Origin: an uncultured Rubripirellula sp.
GTDB taxonomy: Bacteria > Planctomycetota > Planctomycetia > Pirellulales > Pirellulaceae
Length of the DNA: 35,533 bases
NCBI GenBank assembly: GCA_938045805.1
Contig: CALIBL010000107.1
Location: forward strand, 1-35,533
Direction: 5' to 3'
Positions 15,323 through 23,464 of the stretch are shown one piece after another. The position numbers were made by a program, and so were the translations under genes. The first letter of the stretch is position 1, and each line of letters begins with the position of its first letter. The notes beneath the pieces were generated by a model, which made no database searches, had not been told where the DNA came from, and saw nothing but the letters and a program-made list of their open reading frames with translations.

Positions 15323-17344
15323 TTGAACGCGACTCATGGACTCAATGGACCGCAGGCTGAGGCGGTTGCGACGCTTCGAGGCCCGCTGTTGGTGCTTGCC
15401 GGTGCCGGTACGGGCAAGACCCGAGTTGTTACGTTTCGAATTGCTAACCTAATACGTAACGGGACCGATCCCAGTCGAATCCTAGCTGTGACATTCACCA
15501 ACAAAGCTGCTGGTGAGATGCAGGAGCGTGTTGGGGAACTGATTCAGCCCAAGCATTCTGCGCCCAAGGGACGTGTTCTCAAGAACTCTCGGCAAGGCGA
15601 CGATACGCCCAAGCCAACGATCAGCACATTTCACTCTCAGTGCGTTCGTATCCTGAGGCAACATGCGAGAGCACTGGGTTATCCAAAGAAATTTTCGATC
15701 TACGATCGAGGGGATCAAGAGTCGCTCGCGCGGACTGTACTGAGGGAACTGAGGTTGCCGGGAACGGCTCTGAGACCGAGCGACATGCTTGCGATCATCA
15801 GCGGTTGGAAGAATGAATCCGTGCTACCGGATCGCGCTGTTAATCTCGCTGGGACCGATCGCGAGCACTTTGCTGCGGCTGCATATCGTCGATATCAGAA
15901 TGCTCTTAAGTTGCGGGGGGCGATGGATTTTGATGACCTTCTTTTGCAGACCGAACAACTGTTTGAGCAGAATCCTGAGATCAGGGACGAAGAGGCATCG
16001 AAGTACGATCACGTTTTGGTGGACGAGTACCAAGATACCAATGGTAGTCAGTATCGAATCACTCGGAACCTGACGGAAAAACATCGCAACCTGTGCGTGG
16101 TGGGCGATGATGATCAGTCAATCTACGCGTGGCGTGGCGCGGACGTAACGCATATCCTCAATTTCAAGAATGATTGGCCGGATGCGAAGGTGGTTTACCT
16201 CCAAGATAACTATCGTAGTACCGCTGCAATCCTGGAGATGGCGAATCGCTTAATCGCTTACAATACGGTGCGTCATGATAAGCGTCTAATCGCAAGTCGG
16301 CCTAATGGCAAGCGTCCGAGGATCGAGCAGTACAAGGACGAGGTTACAGAGTCCAAAAGTGTTGTGGCGCAAATCTCTCATCTAATCGACAATGAGCATG
16401 TGCAGCCGCGGGACATTGCGATTCTTTTTCGAACCAATGAGCAACCAAGGCTTTTTGAAACGGAACTGCGCAAAGCTAAAGTTCCCTATGTGATGCTTGG
16501 TAGCCAATCGTTTTTTGATCGAAAAGAAATCCGTGACCTGATCGCTTATCTTAAATGGATTGAGCAGCCCGCTGATGAAGTCTCGCTGCTGAGAGTGATT
16601 AACACACCGCCTCGTGGTCTCGGCAACAAGACCGTTAAGACGTTGGTGGAAAGAGCGGTGGAACGCGGGGTTCCTGTTTGGGAGGTGATGGACGATCCAT
16701 CGGCTTTAACGGATTTACCTTCGTCGGCTCGCAGAGGTATCTCACAGCTTGCGGAGGTCGCAAAGAATGTTCGTCAGCGTGCCGAAGGTGAATCGCTAAC
16801 AGATGCGATGCGAACGCTGCTCGATCGTACAGCCTACGCTGACGACATCGCGAGGAATTATGAAAAGACCGAAGAGCGTGAAGCTAGGATGAGTTCGATT
16901 GAGGAAATGGTCAACGCAGTGGGAGCCTACCAAGATAGTGCGGCGGAACCCAGCATTACCGGTTTTCTCTCGGAGATTGCTTTAGCGGGAAGGGAGATGG
17001 GTAATGAGAAGGATAAGCTGGCTCAGCAGAATGCGGTTTGGCTTTTGACGATGCATGCGGCAAAGGGACTTGAGTTTCCGTATGTCTTCATGGTTGGTTT
17101 GGAGGATGGAATCTTGCCGCACAGTCGGAGTGTCAAAAGCGGCGAGGAAAACGACATCGCCGAAGAGCGGCGTCTTTGCTATGTCGGCATCACTCGAGCG
17201 CAAGAAATCCTCAACATGTCGCTCGCTTTGACTCGGCGAAAATGGGGACAGGCGCGACCGACCACCCCGAGCCGTTTTCTCTACGAGATTACCGGAAAGG
17301 CCGATAATCCCAACAAGTACCGAAAGAAGCCTCGGGGGGGATAG
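15323..17344 (+). CDS. UvrD/PcrA/Rep-type superfamily 1 DNA helicase
   Basis: A 673-residue 3'-5' DNA helicase for repair and replication restart. Motifs in order: Q-motif LNGPQAEAV, Walker A AGAGTGKT (26-33), VTFTNKAA, STFHS, DEYQDTN (234-240), GDDDQSIYAWRGA, DNYRST, HAAKGLEF, and LCYVGITRA (about 618-626). It is the size of Rep; PcrA and UvrD are longer. I cannot decide between these names. A polar insertion of about 20 residues lies before STFHS (around residues 75-95, near GRVLKNSRQGDD). The start is TTG at 15323: upstream ATG codons are out of frame, and MNATHGLN places the Q-motif at the expected distance from the N-terminus. The ribosome site is weak. The gene is complete. Confidence 0.95.
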   Translation: MNATHGLNGPQAEAVATLRGPLLVLAGAGTGKTRVVTFRIANLIRNGTDPSRILAVTFTNKAAGEMQERVGELIQPKHSAPKGRVLKNSRQGDDTPKPTISTFHSQCVRILRQHARALGYPKKFSIYDRGDQESLARTVLRELRLPGTALRPSDMLAIISGWKNESVLPDRAVNLAGTDREHFAAAAYRRYQNALKLRGAMDFDDLLLQTEQLFEQNPEIRDEEASKYDHVLVDEYQDTNGSQYRITRNLTEKHRNLCVVGDDDQSIYAWRGADVTHILNFKNDWPDAKVVYLQDNYRSTAAILEMANRLIAYNTVRHDKRLIASRPNGKRPRIEQYKDEVTESKSVVAQISHLIDNEHVQPRDIAILFRTNEQPRLFETELRKAKVPYVMLGSQSFFDRKEIRDLIAYLKWIEQPADEVSLLRVINTPPRGLGNKTVKTLVERAVERGVPVWEVMDDPSALTDLPSSARRGISQLAEVAKNVRQRAEGESLTDAMRTLLDRTAYADDIARNYEKTEEREARMSSIEEMVNAVGAYQDSAAEPSITGFLSEIALAGREMGNEKDKLAQQNAVWLLTMHAAKGLEFPYVFMVGLEDGILPHSRSVKSGEENDIAEERRLCYVGITRAQEILNMSLALTRRKWGQARPTTPSRFLYEITGKADNPNKYRKKPRGG

Positions 17345-17346
17345 GC

Positions 17347-17382
17347 TGCAATCACATGTGTTGCATCGCTGAATCGATTCAG
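17347..17382. repeat. Two tandem palindromes upstream of the efflux operon
   Basis: The first is an imperfect palindrome, 17347-17365, with TGCAA/TTGCA arms around CACATGTG. The second is a perfect 14-base palindrome, CTGAATCGATTCAG (17369-17382). They lie three bases after the helicase stop and 79 to 115 bases before the adaptor start, next to a possible -10 (TAAACT, 17389-17394), so they are candidate operators. Confidence 0.45.
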
Positions 17383-17461
17383 ATCGCGTAAACTACGGTC
17401 GTTCAGCGCGACTTGTCGGGATCAATGTCCCCCTTTTCAGTTCTCTTTTTTTGGCTCATTC

Positions 17462-18703
17462 ATGCGTTTCTTGCTGAAGTGGATCATCGTTCTCGCTTTC
17501 CTAGCCGCACTTGGTTATGGCGGTATGCGGGGGAAAGAGGTCTGGGAGAAGAGACAGATTCCCCAGTTTCGAACCGCGAGCGTTACGGATGGTTCCTTGA
17601 CTTCTGTGGTGAATTCAACCGGAGAGGTGAAGCCGGTTTTGTCTGTTTCAGTGGGTTCATTCGTTTCAGGTCCGATTGAAAAGTTGCACGTCGACTTCAA
17701 CGACACGGTTGAGAAAGGCCAGTTGATGGCTGAAATTGACTCACGACTGTTTGAGGCGGCCGTGGCGGAAGATAGGGCGTTGTTGGGAATTCGTCAGGCA
17801 GAGGTCAAGCGAGTCGAATCGGATCTTGAGCTTGCGAAGCTTGATCTGGACCGAGCCAATCGATTGAGGGATCAGGGGCAGGGATTCGTCTCGCAGGTGG
17901 AGGTGGATCAATTTCGCTTCAAAGTTGAATCACTTGAGGCGCAGGCGAGGATTGCGGAAGCCGGTGTTCAGCAGGCCGAGGCGGGACTTTCAAATTCTGA
18001 AGCAAATCTTGAGTTCACTCGCATTGTCTCACCGGTCGATGGTGTGGTAATTGACCGCAAAATTGAACCGGGGCAGACATTGGCCGCACAATTTCAGACC
18101 CCCGAGTTGTTTGTTGTTGCGCCGGACCTCAGGGACGAGATGCACCTCTTTGCGTCGGTTGACGAGGCCGATATCGGATTGATTCGGCAAGCAGCTAAAC
18201 TGGAGCAACCGGTGCAGTTTACGGTCGATGCATATCCAGACGATTTGTTCGTCGGCAAGGTGGTGCAGATTCGTTTGAGCCCTGTGGTGATGCAAAATGT
18301 GGTGACCTACCCGGTGGTTGTTTCCGCTGAAAACAAAGAACAGAAATTGATGCCCGGGATGACCGCGAGTCTTTCATTTCAGACCGCCCAGCGAGACAAC
18401 TGCTTGCGAATTCCAAATGCCGCACTGCGGTTTTTCCCTGAAGTCGAACATGTGCGACCTGAAGATAAGCCATTGGTTCTCGGCGTGGTAAACGAGGATG
18501 ATTTGGTGTCGGCTAGTGAAGAGTCTGCTGCTGAGAAAACCACGTTTGCGGCGAATCGATCGAAGCGTTACGTCTGGGTTTGGGAGTCTCCTTTTCTGCG
18601 AGCGATACCGGTCACCATCGGCATTCGAGATAGTCAGTGGAGCGAGTTGCTTGAGGGTGATGTGAAATTGGGCGACGAGCTCGTGGTGGCGAAGAAGAAG
18701 TAA
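17462..18703 (+). CDS. HlyD/MacA-type efflux periplasmic adaptor
   Basis: A 413-residue membrane-fusion protein. It begins with an N-terminal anchor (about residues 4-20, LLKWIIVLAFLAALGYG). The first biotinyl-lipoyl half follows (GSFVSGPIEKLHVDF, then VEKGQLMAEIDSRLF), then a coiled-coil hairpin of about 80 residues, and the second lipoyl half (IVSPVDGVVIDRKIEPGQTL). After these come the beta-barrel and membrane-proximal domains, including LMPGMTASLSF. Such adaptors join an inner-membrane transporter to an outer-membrane exit duct. The stop TAA is followed directly by the ATG of the MacB-type permease, so the two subunits are made together. No outer-membrane TolC gene is in the window. No Shine-Dalgarno is seen before ATG 17462. 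Substrate unknown. Confidence 0.92.
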   Translation: MRFLLKWIIVLAFLAALGYGGMRGKEVWEKRQIPQFRTASVTDGSLTSVVNSTGEVKPVLSVSVGSFVSGPIEKLHVDFNDTVEKGQLMAEIDSRLFEAAVAEDRALLGIRQAEVKRVESDLELAKLDLDRANRLRDQGQGFVSQVEVDQFRFKVESLEAQARIAEAGVQQAEAGLSNSEANLEFTRIVSPVDGVVIDRKIEPGQTLAAQFQTPELFVVAPDLRDEMHLFASVDEADIGLIRQAAKLEQPVQFTVDAYPDDLFVGKVVQIRLSPVVMQNVVTYPVVVSAENKEQKLMPGMTASLSFQTAQRDNCLRIPNAALRFFPEVEHVRPEDKPLVLGVVNEDDLVSASEESAAEKTTFAANRSKRYVWVWESPFLRAIPVTIGIRDSQWSELLEGDVKLGDELVVAKKK

Positions 18704-19945
18704 ATGGGATTTTGGAACACCGTACAGATTGCACTTCGGTCACTGCGTAAGAATCGTTTGCGGGCAGCATTAACGATCCTTGGGGTTGTGATTGGAATTG
18801 CTGCAGTCACCGCGATGGTTTCGATCGGTCAGAGTGCCACGAGTCTAGTGCGAGGGGAACTCGAGGGGCTTGGAACGAACGTCATCATCGTGATGCCCAA
18901 GATGATGCGTCGAGGTGGAGTGCAGGATTCCCGTTCTGTCTCACTTACACCTGGTGATGCGGAGGCCATTCGTAGTGAATGTCCTTCGATTGCTGCAGCG
19001 AGTGGTTTGGTTGGCTTTGCGAATCAACTGGTTTATGGAGGTGTTAACTGGCAGCCCAAGGAATCTTACGGCGTTGGCATCGACTACCTGATGGTACGGA
19101 GTTGGAATATTCGACTTGGCGGATTTTTTGGTGAACGGGAGGTTCGATCCGCGGAAAAGGTTTGCGTGATTGGGCAAACGGTGGTTGCCAAGTTATTCCA
19201 GACCGTCAACCCGATCGGTGAAACGATTCGGGTTGGCAATATCCCCTTTCGCGTGATTGGGGTTCTTGAGGCTAAAGGAGCGAACATGGTTGGGGAGGAT
19301 CAGGACGATCTGGTGCTGGTTCCCTACACCACGGTGCAGAAACGGATTCACGGAAATCAATTTAAAAACGTCCATGCCATCATGGCGTCGGCACGTTCCT
19401 CTGATTTGACCGGCATGGCCACAAGCGAGATTCGGCAGTTGCTTCGAGAGCGTCATGATATCTACCCCGGTCGGCCGGCTGACTTTGAGGTTCAGAGCAC
19501 GACGGAGATTGCGAGTGTATTGGGTGTGATCACGGGTTCAATGACGGCAATGCTCGCGTCCATCGCGGCAATCAGTTTGGCGGTCGGCGGTGTTGGAATC
19601 ATGAACATCATGTTGGTCTCGGTTACCGAGCGGACACGTGAAATTGGTATTCGCATGGCGGTTGGAGCGCGTGGCGGCGATATCTTGCGGCAATTCTTGA
19701 TTGAGGCGGTCGTCTTGTCCGTACTCGGTGGCGCAATCGGGCTCGCTTTTGGGGTTGCTGGGTCAATCGGGGTCATCACTCTGATTAACCAGTGGTCACC
19801 CGGCACCGACTGGCCTGTGGTGGTGTCGTTCCCCGCCGCGGTGACCGCGATCATTTTTTCAGGGCTGGTGGGCGTCTTTTTTGGTTTCTATCCCGCTCGA
19901 AAGGCTAGTCGGATGGACCCCATTGACGCTTTGCGTTTCGAATAG
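18704..19945 (+). CDS. MacB-type ABC permease (no ATPase domain)
   Basis: A 413-residue protein with an N-terminal span (LTILGVVIGIAAVTAMVS), a large MacB periplasmic core region to about residue 280, and three spans at the C-terminus. Between these spans is the family signature GVGIMNIMLVSVTERTREIG. This is the FtsX/MacB fold, in which periplasmic movement driven by ATP hydrolysis inside the cell pushes substrates through the exit duct. Full MacB carries the ATPase at its N-terminus; here it is absent and no ABC ATPase follows. The protein must therefore use an ATPase encoded elsewhere, as LolCE-type permeases do with a separate subunit. It starts immediately after the adaptor's stop. The gap of 199 bases to the next gene separates it from the DUF58 operon. 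Confidence 0.9.
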   Translation: MGFWNTVQIALRSLRKNRLRAALTILGVVIGIAAVTAMVSIGQSATSLVRGELEGLGTNVIIVMPKMMRRGGVQDSRSVSLTPGDAEAIRSECPSIAAASGLVGFANQLVYGGVNWQPKESYGVGIDYLMVRSWNIRLGGFFGEREVRSAEKVCVIGQTVVAKLFQTVNPIGETIRVGNIPFRVIGVLEAKGANMVGEDQDDLVLVPYTTVQKRIHGNQFKNVHAIMASARSSDLTGMATSEIRQLLRERHDIYPGRPADFEVQSTTEIASVLGVITGSMTAMLASIAAISLAVGGVGIMNIMLVSVTERTREIGIRMAVGARGGDILRQFLIEAVVLSVLGGAIGLAFGVAGSIGVITLINQWSPGTDWPVVVSFPAAVTAIIFSGLVGVFFGFYPARKASRMDPIDALRFE

Positions 19946-20090
19946 TTTTTGCCAGCCAAACTGGGTAATCGGACGATCGATTCTGACAATAGGACAAGTA
20001 GGGCCTTTTTTTGTGACTCGCCTGATCGCTTTGTAGACTTCAAGGCGCGTTTCGGGATAGATCTCGTTATACTTCTGACACGCTCAAAGG

Positions 20091-20130
20091 CCCCTTTCCC
20101 GCTTGTCGTCCAGCCCGCCCCTTTCCCGCT
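20091..20130. repeat. 13-base direct repeat just before the DUF58 operon
   Basis: CCCCTTTCCCGCT occurs at 20091-20103 and again at 20118-20130, 27 bases apart from start to start. It lies 15 to 54 bases before the DUF58 start and downstream of a possible -10 (TATACT, 20068-20073). It may be a protein-binding site in the leader, or simple pyrimidine-rich sequence. Confidence 0.4.
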
Positions 20131-20144
20131 CGCACTCCCTCTCC

Positions 20145-21047
20145 ATGCGCATCCTCGATCTCGTCAAACCGAAGGACTTGGCTCGTGTCAACAAATTGCA
20201 GTTGTTGGCGCGACAGGTGGTCGAAGGTTTTTGCTCGGGGCGCCATCGTTCGCCGCATAAAGGGTTCAGCGTCGAATTCAAAGAGCACCGCACTTATGTA
20301 AGAGGTGACGAATTACGAAATATCGACTGGAAGGCGTTTGGGAAAAGCGATCGTCTTTACATTCGCGAGTATGAGGAGGAGACAAATCTTCGTTGCACGC
20401 TTCTGGTGGACCGAAGCGGTTCCATGCAGTATGCGGGGGAACGAAGTGGTGGCAGGACCAAGTACGAGTACGCCCAGCAGCTTGCAGCTTCCTTGGCCTA
20501 CTTGATGCTGGGGCAGCAGGATGGTGTTGGGTTAGTCACCTTCGACGATCAGCCGCGAGACTGGTTGCCATCACGCAGTCGGCCCTCTCACCTTCGAGCC
20601 GTGCTTCAGGCACTGGCTGAAACGGGTTCAAAACGAGAAACCGATCTTGGTGGTGTGTTTCAACGCATCGCACCAAAGTTATCACGACGGGGATTGCTCG
20701 TGATTCTCTCCGATGGGATGGGCGATATTGATTCGCTCGCTCGTTCGCTCGCACTTTTTCGGTCTGCTAGACACGAGATCCTGTTCTTTCAGATTTTGGA
20801 CCCCGATGAAATTGACTTTCCATTTTCGGGCCGCATTCAATTTCGTGATCTGGAGCGTGTGAGCAATGAGCAAATGGTGGATGCCAAAGCGATACGAGAG
20901 GCTTATCTGAGACGCTATCAGGAACACTCTGAACAACTGAAGGAAATCTGCAGGAAACAGCGAGTGGATTTGGTGAAGATGACAACTGACCGTCCATTCG
21001 CTGATTCGCTCCATCAGTACCTCTCTGTTCGGAGGCGTGGTCGATGA
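20145..21047 (+). CDS. DUF58 protein with von Willebrand A-like fold
   Basis: A 300-residue cytoplasmic protein. The DUF58 core motif is RGDELRNIDWKAFGKSDRLY, followed by REYEEE. Next to it is a VWA-type metal site, VDRSGSM. Later strands (GLLVILSDGM) complete the VWA fold. DUF58 proteins are usually encoded next to a MoxR AAA+ ATPase and VWA proteins, and are thought to act as adaptor or chaperone components of that complex. The frame is open from 20103, but the first 14 residues have a low-complexity Ser/Pro look; ATG 20145 starts MRILDLVKP, the family's usual beginning. The last bases overlap the next gene (ATGA), so it is the first gene of a tightly coupled operon. No MoxR gene is beside it. 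Confidence 0.92.
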   Translation: MRILDLVKPKDLARVNKLQLLARQVVEGFCSGRHRSPHKGFSVEFKEHRTYVRGDELRNIDWKAFGKSDRLYIREYEEETNLRCTLLVDRSGSMQYAGERSGGRTKYEYAQQLAASLAYLMLGQQDGVGLVTFDDQPRDWLPSRSRPSHLRAVLQALAETGSKRETDLGGVFQRIAPKLSRRGLLVILSDGMGDIDSLARSLALFRSARHEILFFQILDPDEIDFPFSGRIQFRDLERVSNEQMVDAKAIREAYLRRYQEHSEQLKEICRKQRVDLVKMTTDRPFADSLHQYLSVRRRGR

Positions 21048-23464
21048 CGCTACTGAACGGAATATTGGCCTTGGGAGCGTTGGCTTTCACGGTGCCACTT
21101 GCGATTCACCTGTTGTTTCGAAATCGATTTCGAGTGATGGACTGGGGGGCAATGCATTTGCTTGAAGCGGTCGTGCGGATTAACCGTCGTCGTTTGCAGT
21201 TGATGCATCTGTTGCTGTTAATCCTGCGATGCCTCATACCAATTCTGTTAGCCTTCTGCCTCGCTCGACCCGTTCTTACAGGCTTCAAGGTTTTGCCCGG
21301 TGACGCCCCACGCACCCTCGTGATTGCAATGGATGACAGTCAGAGTATGGCTGCACGGGATGCCTCGGGGATGACAAGGATGGAGGTCGCTAAGCGATCT
21401 GTGGAAGCTTTGTTAGAGAGTCTCTCGCGGCGAGACGAGGTGATCCTTTTACGCTCCAGTCGGTTGTCGCTTCCGGTGGTTTCCTCTGGCTCGCAGGAGA
21501 CGGCGAAAGTTGTCAGGAAAATGCGAGCTGAATCGGGGCCCGTCGATCTAGGTACACTCATCAACGCGGCAATTGAAGCGAGTAATGAGGGGGTTTACCC
21601 GCAACGACAGATTATTGTGGTTGGTGATTTTGCCAGTGATTCCATTGGTGACGGGGCGTTTGAGACACTTTCGAATTTATCGGAAACATTCAATCGCCAA
21701 AGTCTGCCACCGGCCATCGGTTTTTTAAACCTTGGGAAAGGTTCCGAGCAGCTTTCAAATCTATCGGTCGACAAGATTGAGTCCAATGCGGCAGCAGTCG
21801 TGGCGGGACGAGGTGGCAGTTACAACGCAACGGTTCGAAACGCGAGCGATTTACCGCTGCGTGACATTCGGCTGACCTGGTTTCTTGACGGGGTCGAGGT
21901 GGGGCAGTCGTTGGTTACTGTTGCAGCACGATCCTCCACGGTTGCTCGACTCACTCACCGAATCGATCAAGTGGGCGTGCATGTGTTGACTGTCTCTGTT
22001 GAGCATGCCGATGCATTGATGGAAGATAACCGACGATCACTCGCGATTGATGTGATTGACGAAATCAATGTGCTGCTCGTTAACGGGGATCCCAGTCAAG
22101 AACCGCTTGAGGGTGAGACGGATTACTTGGCGATCGCTCTTAGTCCCTTCGCCTTTGGTGGTGAAGATCAACCCGATGCCGTTCAGACGAGCGTGTGTTT
22201 GCGTCAGCAACTGCAAAAACGATTGGAATCTGACGAAGCAGATATGGTCGTGCTTGCTAATGTTTCCAAGCTCACAGGGTCGGAGCGTGCGAGCCTGTCC
22301 CAGTTTGTGCAACGCGGTGGAACACTGGTGATTTTTGACGGGGATCAGGTTGACGTTGAGGGCTACAATACAAGTTGGACGAGCCCAGAGGGAGCTTGGC
22401 GTCTACCGGCAACACTCGGTGGCGTCATCGGTGAGAGGGACGGAGAGAACCGATTGCCACAGCCTGCCGGCACGCATCATGCGATCTATTCCCCATGGGA
22501 GTCTTTGAGAACAGGAAATGAACAACCCTTTTCTGAGGTCGATGTTTTTGCTTATCGAAAATTGATTGTGAATCGTGATTCAGGTGCGGATTCTTTGGCG
22601 ACCGCGGACCAATCAAGTGCCACCAAGGATTTAAATCAAGAGGTTGCTGCATCCGTCGATCAAAGTGCGAACACCCAAGGTGGTGCCCCCATCACGCTTT
22701 GGAGCCTTGGGAACGGTGATCCGCTTGCTGTGTTGGCGAGACGAGGTTCGGGTAAGGTTGTTCAGTTTTCGATTCCGTGCGATACGGCATGGTCCTCATT
22801 GCCACTGCGATTGGTATTTCTACCGATGATGCAACAACTGGTGTTGGACCTCGCGGGGAATCAGCAGAGCGTTAACGTCAATGTTGGTGATGGACTTGTT
22901 GTGGCAAGCAAGTTATTGAAGCCTGGGGTCCAGGATCTAAGCCTCGTCGACACGGGAGGTGCTTCAGTTGGTGCGACTGCCAAATCTGATTCTGAAACGA
23001 ACGGTAAGCCACGCGAAATTAATGAGAGTGAATCAGTCGAGTATCGACTGCAGTATCCGGATGGGGAGCAGGAGTCGATTGATCCCTCCGGTGACCTTTT
23101 TCCTCGGTTGATCCTTCCGGTTACTCTTGCGAAGGGAGCGTACATCTTTTCTGCCGAAACACCGCTTGTCGACGCCTTGCCGGCACAGACTCAAACACTT
23201 CGCATGGTGTCCGTCCCCGCATCGGAGTCGCTGTTGCGAGATTCCGATCCCGAGCGGTTGGCAGCGGCAGCGGATTTATTTGATGCAACGGTATACGAAG
23301 AGATCGCAGCATTGACGAATGATGACCAACAACGAAGATTTGGACGCGAAATTTGGCGTTGGTTACTCGCAGCGATTCTCTTGCTCCTTGTTCTCGAACT
23401 CTTTGTGCAACAGCGTGCAGTTGCGAAGTTCCCGTCAAAACGCTCCAGCATGGAGACTGCGTAA
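21044..23464 (+). CDS. BatA-like VWA membrane protein
   Basis: An 806-residue protein. The N-terminal aerotolerance-type (BatA) domain has two membrane spans (about residues 4-24 and 54-80) and FRNRFRVMDWGAMHLL between them. A VWA domain then has the variant metal site DDSQSM. A middle extracytoplasmic region is beta-rich, with a GATase-like stretch (DMVVLANVS and later GGTLVIFDGDQ) of the type seen in planctomycete BatA proteins. A last hydrophobic span (about residues 770-790, WRWLLAAILLLLVLELFV) ends in a basic tail. It overlaps DUF58 by four bases and the next gene by one. The likely role is a membrane component of a MoxR/VWA-type complex. The function of these complexes in planctomycetes is unknown. 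Confidence 0.9.
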   Translation: MTLLNGILALGALAFTVPLAIHLLFRNRFRVMDWGAMHLLEAVVRINRRRLQLMHLLLLILRCLIPILLAFCLARPVLTGFKVLPGDAPRTLVIAMDDSQSMAARDASGMTRMEVAKRSVEALLESLSRRDEVILLRSSRLSLPVVSSGSQETAKVVRKMRAESGPVDLGTLINAAIEASNEGVYPQRQIIVVGDFASDSIGDGAFETLSNLSETFNRQSLPPAIGFLNLGKGSEQLSNLSVDKIESNAAAVVAGRGGSYNATVRNASDLPLRDIRLTWFLDGVEVGQSLVTVAARSSTVARLTHRIDQVGVHVLTVSVEHADALMEDNRRSLAIDVIDEINVLLVNGDPSQEPLEGETDYLAIALSPFAFGGEDQPDAVQTSVCLRQQLQKRLESDEADMVVLANVSKLTGSERASLSQFVQRGGTLVIFDGDQVDVEGYNTSWTSPEGAWRLPATLGGVIGERDGENRLPQPAGTHHAIYSPWESLRTGNEQPFSEVDVFAYRKLIVNRDSGADSLATADQSSATKDLNQEVAASVDQSANTQGGAPITLWSLGNGDPLAVLARRGSGKVVQFSIPCDTAWSSLPLRLVFLPMMQQLVLDLAGNQQSVNVNVGDGLVVASKLLKPGVQDLSLVDTGGASVGATAKSDSETNGKPREINESESVEYRLQYPDGEQESIDPSGDLFPRLILPVTLAKGAYIFSAETPLVDALPAQTQTLRMVSVPASESLLRDSDPERLAAAADLFDATVYEEIAALTNDDQQRRFGREIWRWLLAAILLLLVLELFVQQRAVAKFPSKRSSMETA

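Noticed and set aside
18704..19945. Calling this gene macB
   Set aside because: It has the MacB core and signature but lacks the ATPase domain that defines MacB, so only a family call is given.
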